In this document: positions 6,913-11,120 of the stretch, piece after piece
Position numbering within the stretch: the stretch's first letter is position 1
Layout of the letters: every line of letters starts with the position of its first letter
Origin: DATGIQ01 sp035295665
GTDB taxonomy: Bacteria > Planctomycetota > Planctomycetia > Gemmatales > Gemmataceae
DNA: 11,120 nt
Assembly: GCA_035295665.1 (NCBI GenBank)
Contig: DATGIQ010000358.1
Location: 1 to 11,120, forward strand
Direction: 5' to 3'
Position numbers and translations under genes: made by a program
Notes under the pieces: generated by a model
The model's input: only the letters and a program-made list of their open reading frames with translations
Databases searched by the model: none
What the model was told of the DNA's origin: nothing

Positions 6913-8616
6913 TTACATGTCCATGCCACCCATGCCTCCCATACCTCCCATGCCGCCCATGCCTCCCATGCCGCCCATGCCTCCCATGCCGGCGTGGTGC
7001 TCATCGTGGTGGACATCTTTCTTCGTCTTCTCTGGAATGTCCGCCACCAGCGACTCGGTGGTCAGGAGCAAGCAAGCCACACTGGCGCCATTCTGCAGGG
7101 CGGTGCGTGTTACCTTGACCGGATCCACGATGCCGGCCTTGCGCAGATCGGTGTACTCGCCGTGCTCGGCGTCGTAGCCATAATTCTTCTCTTTGCTGCG
7201 GCGGATGTTATTGACCACGACCGTGCCATCGAGCCCGGCGTTCTCGGCGATCATACGGCATGGCATGTCCAGCACGTGCTGGAGGGCCTGGATCCCCAAC
7301 TGTTCGTCCCCGGACAGCTCGAGCTTGTCCAGGACCTTCCGACCTTGCAGCAGCGCCACGCCGCCGCCGGGAACGATGCCTTCGGCAAGCGCGGCTCGGG
7401 TCGCATGAAGGGCATCCTCGTACAGCGCCTTGCGTTCTTTCATTTCGGTTTCGGTCGCAGCTCCGACCTTGATCTGGGCCACACCGCCGGCCAGCTTTGC
7501 CAGACGTTCCTGAAGCTTTTCGCGATCGTATTCGCTGTCGGTCTTTTCAATCTCGCGACGGATCATTTCCGCCCGGCCTTCGATTGCTTTCTTCTCGCCG
7601 GCCCCTTCGGTAATGGTCGTATTTTCCGAATCGATGCGTACCTTCTTGGCCCGGCCCAGATCCCGCAGCTGGACATTTTCCAATTGGATGCCCAGATCCT
7701 TGAAGATGGCCCGACCGCCGGTGAGCGTGGCAATGTCTTCGAGCATGGCCTTGCGGCGATCGCCGTAGCCGGGGGCCTTCACGGCACACACCTGCAGGAT
7801 GCCTTTGAGCTTGTTCAACACCAGCGTGGCAAGGGCATCTCCCTCGATATCCTCGGCGATGATGAGGAGTGGTTCTTTCTTCTTCGAGATCGTCTCCAAA
7901 AGGGGGATCAAGCTCTTGGCCGAGCTGATCTTTTCCTCGTAAATGAGGATGTACGGGTTGTCCAGCTCCACCGTGACGGTTTCCGGATTGGTGACGAAGT
8001 GCGGCGACAGAAATCCGCGATCAAATTGCATACCCTGCACCACGACGACTTCGGTCTCGGCCGCCTTTCCTTCCTCGACGGTAATCACGCCATTGGAAGC
8101 ACCGACCAGCTTCATTGCCTCGGCTAACTTCTTGCCAATCTCGGCATTGTTGTTGGAAGCGATGGTTGCGACTTCGGTGATTTCTTTTTCATCCTGATCG
8201 TTGATCTTCTCGGCCAGCCGATGAAGCTCCTCGACCACCCGTTCGACGCCCTTCTGGATGCCCCGCGTCAGAGCCATCGGATCGGCCCCGGCGGCGATGC
8301 TCTTCAAGCCTTCGCGGTAGATGGCCTCGGCCAGAACGGTCGCGGTGGTGGTGCCGTCGCCGGCCACATCGCTAGTCTTGCTGGCCGCCTCCTTGACCAG
8401 TTGCGCCCCCATATTTTCATAGGGATCTTTGAGTTCGATTTCTTCGGCCACGGTGACGCCGTCCTTGGTGACATTGGGACTGCCCCAGCCCTTGTCGAGC
8501 ACCGCATTTCGGCCCCGGGGTCCCAGGGTCGCGCGCACCGCCCGAGCCAGCTTGCCGACGCCGACCAGCAACTTCTGGCGTGCCTCGTCGCTATAGGTCA
8601 ACTGTTTTGCCGCCAT
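6913..8616 (-). CDS. groEL: Chaperonin GroEL, copy A (His-rich linker and GGM tail)
   Basis: A 567-residue GroEL paralogue, first gene of the chaperonin unit. Signatures include ATLGPRGRNAVLDK, VAGDGTTTATVLAEA, LLIIAEDIEGDALA, KAPGYGDRRKAMLEDIA and EDALHATRAALAEG, so ATP binding and hydrolysis should be intact. The apical groove reads GFLSPHF where copy B has GYISPYF, replacing two tyrosines that in E. coli GroEL contact substrate and GroES. Near the end come a His-rich segment (DVHHDEHHAG) and a GGM tail of seven GGM units. The start ATG at 8616 has AAAGGAG 8 nt upstream, the strongest ribosome site of the three chaperonin genes. The upstream 275 bp is rich in dyads and probably holds the operon promoter. 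The divergence from copy B suggests different clients or conditions of use. Confidence 0.95.
   Translation of the reverse strand: MAAKQLTYSDEARQKLLVGVGKLARAVRATLGPRGRNAVLDKGWGSPNVTKDGVTVAEEIELKDPYENMGAQLVKEAASKTSDVAGDGTTTATVLAEAIYREGLKSIAAGADPMALTRGIQKGVERVVEELHRLAEKINDQDEKEITEVATIASNNNAEIGKKLAEAMKLVGASNGVITVEEGKAAETEVVVVQGMQFDRGFLSPHFVTNPETVTVELDNPYILIYEEKISSAKSLIPLLETISKKKEPLLIIAEDIEGDALATLVLNKLKGILQVCAVKAPGYGDRRKAMLEDIATLTGGRAIFKDLGIQLENVQLRDLGRAKKVRIDSENTTITEGAGEKKAIEGRAEMIRREIEKTDSEYDREKLQERLAKLAGGVAQIKVGAATETEMKERKALYEDALHATRAALAEGIVPGGGVALLQGRKVLDKLELSGDEQLGIQALQHVLDMPCRMIAENAGLDGTVVVNNIRRSKEKNYGYDAEHGEYTDLRKAGIVDPVKVTRTALQNGASVACLLLTTESLVADIPEKTKKDVHHDEHHAGMGGMGGMGGMGGMGGMGGMGGMDM
6922..6987 (-). 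repeat. 9-bp coding tandem repeat for the GroEL GGM tail
   Basis: Eight Met codons spaced exactly 9 bp apart encode the Gly-Gly-Met tail of GroEL copy A. Third positions of the Gly codons vary (GGC, GGA, GGT), so this is an old, protein-selected repeat and not a fresh slippage product. In GroEL this flexible tail lies at the bottom of the folding cavity. Confidence 0.9.
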
Positions 8617-8891
8617 CCACGCATCTCCTTTCCCATCGGTTTCAATCCGCTTCTGGCCAGCAGCCAGAAGCCGCTTTGCTAGCTTTGCAATGTACCGTTC
8701 TGCTGAAGTTAGGGAATCTCCCCTAACGCGCAGTCATCTCTCAGCAAGGTCCGTGCCACAAGCCGGCGACGACGCAAGTCGTAAGCCAATAACGCGTTCC
8801 GGCTTCACCTGGTCTGAGGAGCAGCGAACGTTTCTGCCAATCTGGCAGATGATGGAAGGAGGAGGACCAAAATTGTCATGTCCACATCTGG
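8617..8891 (-). promoter_or_regulatory. groEL-A upstream region with several dyads; no CIRCE found
   Basis: This 275-bp gap separates the rhomboid gene from groEL-A and presumably carries the chaperonin promoter. The sequence shows four dyads. TCTGCCA-N3-TGGCAGA is at 8833-8849. A 7-bp AAGCCGG/CCGGCTT pair at 8760-8766 and 8799-8805 encloses ACGAC-GCAA-GTCGT at 8769-8782. GTTAGGG-N6-CCCTAAC is at 8708-8727. A 9-bp stem with a 5-nt loop is at 8649-8671, only 32 nt before the ATG in the 5' leader. The HrcA operator CIRCE (TTAGCACTC-N9-GAGTGCTAA) is absent and no sigma32-type promoter is obvious. A poor sigma70 candidate on the minus strand, TTCCCT-16-TACATT (plus 8690-8717), overlaps the GTTAGGG dyad. 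Which dyads are operators and which are RNA hairpins is not decidable here. Confidence 0.5.
8649..8671 (-). promoter_or_regulatory. Hairpin in the groEL-A 5' leader
   Basis: GCTTCTGGC (8649-8657) pairs perfectly with GCCAGAAGC (8663-8671) around a 5-nt loop. It ends 32 nt before the groEL-A start codon and does not include the ribosome site at 8625-8631. It could stabilise the mRNA 5' end or act as a binding site. There is no T-run after it, so it is not an intrinsic terminator. Confidence 0.55.
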
Positions 8892-10586
8892 TTAATCGCT
8901 ATCGGTCGGTGGTGGAGTTGCCGCGGGTTTGGCCATGTTCCGTAGCCGCTCGTCGGTCCGTTCCCAGCCTCGGAGAGATTCTTCGCCACGCTCCAGCAGA
9001 TGGAGTCGCCTGGCTTCGAGCCGCCGATTGTGAAAGGGGCTCAGGCCACGTAGAAAGTTAACCGCATCTTCAACTTCGAGGCGTGCCTCGCGACAGCGTC
9101 CGATGGCTTGGTCGACCCGTGAAGGGGTCCGCTGATCCGATTTCTGAAGCTCCTCGTACTGCTCTTCGTAGACGCGCCCGGTCTTGCTGATGAGGTCATT
9201 CAGCAGCGGCTCCATGAAGCGTAGCTCCTCCTGCTCCCATCGCCCGGCTTGCCCATCCCAAGCCTCAATCTTCGCCTTCCGGTAGTCCTCCAAGGCCGGC
9301 TCTCTTGCCGGCCTCAGTTTTTGCAGACGGTCGGCGGCCGCGTAAAGGTCGCCGCGCGCTTTCTCCAAGCCAAGAATGGCTTCCTGAACATCCGGCAACG
9401 AATGCAACTTCAGGGGCTTGTGTTCAAATGGTTCGACGTGAGCGGCGAGGAGCGGTGGGATCGCGCGTCGGACATCCTCGTCAATCTCCGCGATGCGCGA
9501 GCGATCCCACTTCGGATCGATCCGCTCTGCCTCGATGACTGCGCCAATGCAAAGGACAGGGGTGGCCAGCAGTCCAAGCAAGGCGAGTTTGCGTTGGAGG
9601 GCCCCGCCGAATCGATGACTGTTGAGCAAAAATGCCGCGACCGCTCCAGCCACACCTCCGCCATAATGTGCTGCCGCGCTTATGTTCGGAACGCTGTGCG
9701 TGAACACCACTTGGATGATGAGAATGAAGAGGATGCGTCGCAACATTTGCGAGGCGAGTGCAGGAGGTAGATAACGGCGGTTGAACAGAATCCAGACCAC
9801 GTGCGCGGTCAACAGCCCCATAATAGCCCCGGAGGCTCCTGCGCCGAGAACCATCGGGTTGGCGATGACCATGGCGCAGCTTCCCCCTAGCCCGGCAATC
9901 AGGTAGAGAACGAGGAAACGCCCCCGTCCCCATAACTGCTCGAAAAACGGACCGACCACATAGAGCGCCCACATGTTGAAGCCCAGGTGGATCAGTCCCA
10001 CATGCACAAAGCAACAGGAAAGGAGTCTCCACCACTGGCCCCGCACAATGTAGATGCCCTGGAGGGCCCCGGTCTCGCTCAGGACTTGTTCCATCCGATC
10101 CGGCTGCTTCGTGTAGCCGACCAAGAACTCGTTGAGCGGCAACTGATAGTGCAGGCTCAGCAAGATCTCCGGAAGAAACCACGCCACATTCAGAAAGATC
10201 AGGCTGAGAGAGATAACGGGTGGGGAGGGATAGAGAAACGCGGCACGAATTTCTTCGCCGCGCTCCAACGATGCCGTCCCTGGATCGGAAGGTCGCGAGA
10301 ACTCCGGGGACGGCTTCCGGAGTTGGTCGAGCTTGCCGGCCCGGAGCTTGGCCAGATCGCGCGGGCTGTGCAGGACCGCCTCGCCTTCCGGGGTCAGTGC
10401 ATAACCCTGCCCGTGGCCCTGCACCCAATCGGTTAAATGGATCAAGCCCGCCATGCGCAATTGGTCCAGGTGCGGGTCCAGATCATCGCGGGCGATCCCT
10501 TGGGCCCGAGCATAGGCGGAAGGATACCAGGGATTGGGCGCCGCCTCGGCACACTGACGCAAGATGATTTCGAGCGGATCCAGCAT
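8892..10586 (-). CDS. Rhomboid-family intramembrane serine protease with winged-helix-like N-terminus and helical C-terminus
   Basis: A 564-residue protein. Residues about 1-75 look like a winged-helix domain (PLEIILRQCAEAAPNPWYPS, LDQLRMAGLIHLTDWVQG, GYALTPEGEAVL), resembling MarR- or ArsR-type DNA-binding folds, but its function is not shown. Residues about 120-345 are a polytopic rhomboid domain. WWRLLSCCFVHVGLIHLGFN supplies the His195, His200 and Asn204 positions equivalent to GlpG His145/His150/Asn154. GAGASGAIMG holds the nucleophile Ser252, and AAAHYGGGVAG holds the catalytic His307, so the Ser-His dyad is intact. Residues about 360-564 are charged, mostly helical and probably cytoplasmic. 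ATG at 10586 was chosen for the AGGA 7 nt upstream; an in-frame ATG at 10607 has none. The gene lies upstream of groEL-A in the same direction. Substrate unknown. Confidence 0.88.
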   Translation of the reverse strand: MLDPLEIILRQCAEAAPNPWYPSAYARAQGIARDDLDPHLDQLRMAGLIHLTDWVQGHGQGYALTPEGEAVLHSPRDLAKLRAGKLDQLRKPSPEFSRPSDPGTASLERGEEIRAAFLYPSPPVISLSLIFLNVAWFLPEILLSLHYQLPLNEFLVGYTKQPDRMEQVLSETGALQGIYIVRGQWWRLLSCCFVHVGLIHLGFNMWALYVVGPFFEQLWGRGRFLVLYLIAGLGGSCAMVIANPMVLGAGASGAIMGLLTAHVVWILFNRRYLPPALASQMLRRILFILIIQVVFTHSVPNISAAAHYGGGVAGAVAAFLLNSHRFGGALQRKLALLGLLATPVLCIGAVIEAERIDPKWDRSRIAEIDEDVRRAIPPLLAAHVEPFEHKPLKLHSLPDVQEAILGLEKARGDLYAAADRLQKLRPAREPALEDYRKAKIEAWDGQAGRWEQEELRFMEPLLNDLISKTGRVYEEQYEELQKSDQRTPSRVDQAIGRCREARLEVEDAVNFLRGLSPFHNRRLEARRLHLLERGEESLRGWERTDERLRNMAKPAATPPPTDSD

Positions 10587-10685
10587 GATTTTTCCTACAT
10601 TCCCCATCCGAACTTCATCAGGACTTTCAGAATCGCCCTTATTTTACGCAGCCGCGGCCATAAATCCTGAGAAACGCGTCTGCAC

Positions 10686-10714
10686 TTGACAGCTTCTCCC
10701 CATCAGTCTATGGT
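10686..10714 (+). promoter_or_regulatory. Sigma70-type promoter of the FlgI-like gene
   Basis: A consensus -35 box TTGACA at 10686-10691 is followed by a 17-bp spacer and TATGGT at 10709-10714 (4 of 6 to TATAAT, including the essential first TA and last T). It points at the FlgI-like gene and would give a leader of about 85 nt with two hairpins. The perfect -35 and the optimal spacing make this the best promoter in the window. Confidence 0.7.
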
Positions 10715-10755
10715 TCCGCCCCTTCCGAGATATCTGACCCTCAGGTGCTGCGCCA

Positions 10756-10772
10756 GCCGGTCCGCGACCGGC
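10756..10772 (+). promoter_or_regulatory. GC-rich leader hairpin of the FlgI-like gene
   Basis: GCCGGTC (10756-10762) and GACCGGC (10766-10772) form a perfect 7-bp stem with a 3-nt loop in the presumed 5' leader. No T-run follows, so it is not an intrinsic terminator. It may stabilise the leader or act as a palindromic protein-binding site. Confidence 0.5.
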
Positions 10773-10787
10773 CCGGAGCGGTTGCGC

Positions 10788-10801
10788 CTCCTGGCGAGGA
10801 G
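10788..10801 (+). promoter_or_regulatory. Shine-Dalgarno of the FlgI-like gene within a small hairpin
   Basis: GAGGAG (10796-10801), 6 nt before ATG 10808, is a strong ribosome site and fixes the start of the downstream gene at 10808. The five bases CTCCT (10788-10792) can pair perfectly with AGGAG (10797-10801) across a GGCG loop, which would hide the site. With 5 bp the fold is weak and could open with temperature or during translation. It may also be chance in GC-rich DNA. Confidence 0.5.
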
Positions 10802-10807
10802 ATACTG

Positions 10808-11120
10808 ATGAACCGGAAAAGGGAAAAAGGAAAAAGGAATGTTTCGGCGTGGCCTTTTGCCTGTTGCCTTTTGCCGTTTGCCTTTTGCCTTGTCCTGGGT
10901 TGCGCCCACCCCCAAACCCGGCTTCAGGCTGATGAAGAAGCGGACCGCGACAAGCAGGGGGAAGTAAAAACGATCGGCGATGTCTCGGTGGTTGCCAACG
11001 CCGAGGCCATTCCGGTCAGCGGGATTGGTTTGGTCATCGGGCTCGACGACACAGGCGGTGGAGCGCCTCCCGGCCCATATCGGCAGCGCCTGGAGGAGGA
11101 GCTGCGTAAGCGCCGCGTCG
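10808..11120 (+). CDS. FlgI-like (P-ring) domain lipoprotein, N-terminal part (3' end outside window)
   Basis: The frame from ATG 10808 is open to the window end (104 codons). Residues 1-11 are strongly basic (MNRKREKGKRN) and 15-30 hydrophobic. VLGC at 29-32 is a lipobox, so Cys32 is the predicted lipidated residue after signal peptidase II cleavage. The region from about 59 on (GDVSVVANAEAIPVSGIGLV, then IGLDDTGGG) matches the start of FlgI, the flagellar P-ring protein, where family members have a G-x-GLV-x-GL-x-GTG pattern. FlgI normally has a plain Sec signal without lipidation; the L-ring protein FlgH is the usual lipoprotein. No other flagellar gene is visible, so a non-flagellar envelope role is possible. 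The whole signal peptide is encoded by heptamer repeat copy 3. The start is secured by GAGGAG at 6 nt. Confidence 0.85.
   Translation, partial: MNRKREKGKRNVSAWPFACCLLPFAFCLVLGCAHPQTRLQADEEADRDKQGEVKTIGDVSVVANAEAIPVSGIGLVIGLDDTGGGAPPGPYRQRLEEELRKRRV
10815..10894 (+). repeat. Heptamer repeat element (copy 3) inside the FlgI-like reading frame
   Basis: The purine arm 10815-10835 is GGAAAAG, GGAAAAA, GGAAAAA. The pyrimidine arm 10853-10894 is six units: CCTTTTG, CCTGTTG, CCTTTTG, CCGTTTG, CCTTTTG, CCTTGTC. The arms can pair only imperfectly. The spacing of both arms is strictly 7 bp and the purine-then-pyrimidine order matches copy 2. Here the element is translated: the purine arm gives the Lys/Arg region and the pyrimidine arm the hydrophobic core of the signal peptide. 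Confidence 0.85.

Larger units (their letters stand above)
10587..10807. other. Divergent intergenic region: rhomboid gene (-) and FlgI-like gene (+)
   Basis: The region between the two divergent starts contains a good plus-strand promoter (10686-10714), a leader hairpin (10756-10772) and a hairpin over the ribosome site (10788-10801). On the minus strand a TAAAAT (plus 10641-10646) could be a -10 box for the rhomboid gene, but I see no matching -35 hexamer. No small gene is supported. Confidence 0.45.

Noticed and set aside
6922..6987. 9-bp tandem array as a CRISPR or variable repeat
   Set aside because: It is in frame and encodes the standard GroEL Gly-Gly-Met tail.
4818..8127. Long plus-strand open frames of over 530 codons antisense to groEL-B, groES and groEL-A
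   Set aside because: They mirror the codon pattern of the groEL genes; both even read similar peptides because the two groELs are homologous. They have no independent coding evidence.
8617..8891. CIRCE operator (TTAGCACTC-N9-GAGTGCTAA)
   Set aside because: Searched by eye on both strands; no match even with a few substitutions. The dyads present have different sequences.
8877..8894. Tiny plus-strand frame ATG-TCC-ACA-TCT-GGT-TAA after an AAGGAGGAGG
   Set aside because: Only five codons, with 15-nt spacing from the purine run; most likely chance next to the rhomboid stop.

Overview
The window looks like a chromosomal segment from a planctomycete, most likely a Gemmataceae-type organism. This is an inference from the GC-rich sequence, the PKD/Ig surface protein with its particular C-terminal domain, two groEL genes flanking groES, and hairpins built from 7-bp repeats. 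No rRNA, tRNA, CRISPR array, transposase or phage gene is visible.

Layout. Bases 1-1497 (+) hold the C-terminal part of a secreted Ig/PKD-repeat protein. It converges on a NYN/YacP-like nuclease gene (1613-2191, -), and a 30-bp heptamer-built hairpin lies between the two. A long minus-strand cluster follows, read here in transcription order: rhomboid-family protease fused to a winged-helix-like N-terminus and a helical C-terminus (10586-8892); a 275-bp dyad-rich regulatory gap; groEL copy A with a GGM tail (8616-6913); groES (6864-6550); groEL copy B without that tail (6494-4869); a second heptamer hairpin; dnaJ (4764-3628); grpE (3537-2974); an FmdB-type zinc-ribbon protein (2907-2566); and a damaged yacG remnant (2573-2373). 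The cluster closes with a clear intrinsic terminator (2340-2305, read leftward). From groEL-A to yacG it reads as a protein-folding operon: two chaperonin rings with one shared cochaperonin, plus DnaJ and GrpE, the partners of DnaK. dnaK itself is not in the window. At the right edge a sigma70-like promoter drives a + strand gene, cut by the window end, for a FlgI-like protein with a lipoprotein signal peptide.

Two observations stand out. First, an unlisted small gene, yacG (DNA gyrase inhibitor family), overlaps the fmdB stop codon. It carries a TGA where the family has its conserved Trp and an Arg codon in place of the first zinc-ligand Cys, yet the sequence around both changes is intact, so it looks recently broken. 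Second, three intergenic or leader elements share one architecture: 7-bp units, with a purine- or G-rich arm followed by a pyrimidine- or C-rich arm. In the FlgI-like gene this element lies inside the reading frame, directly after a good Shine-Dalgarno, and encodes the whole lipoprotein signal peptide. Because 7 is not a multiple of 3, each arm encodes the same cyclic heptapeptide in all three frames: a basic one from the purine arm and a hydrophobic one from the pyrimidine arm. Such an element is a frame-independent, ready-made signal peptide. A second copy upstream of dnaJ shows the same coding potential.
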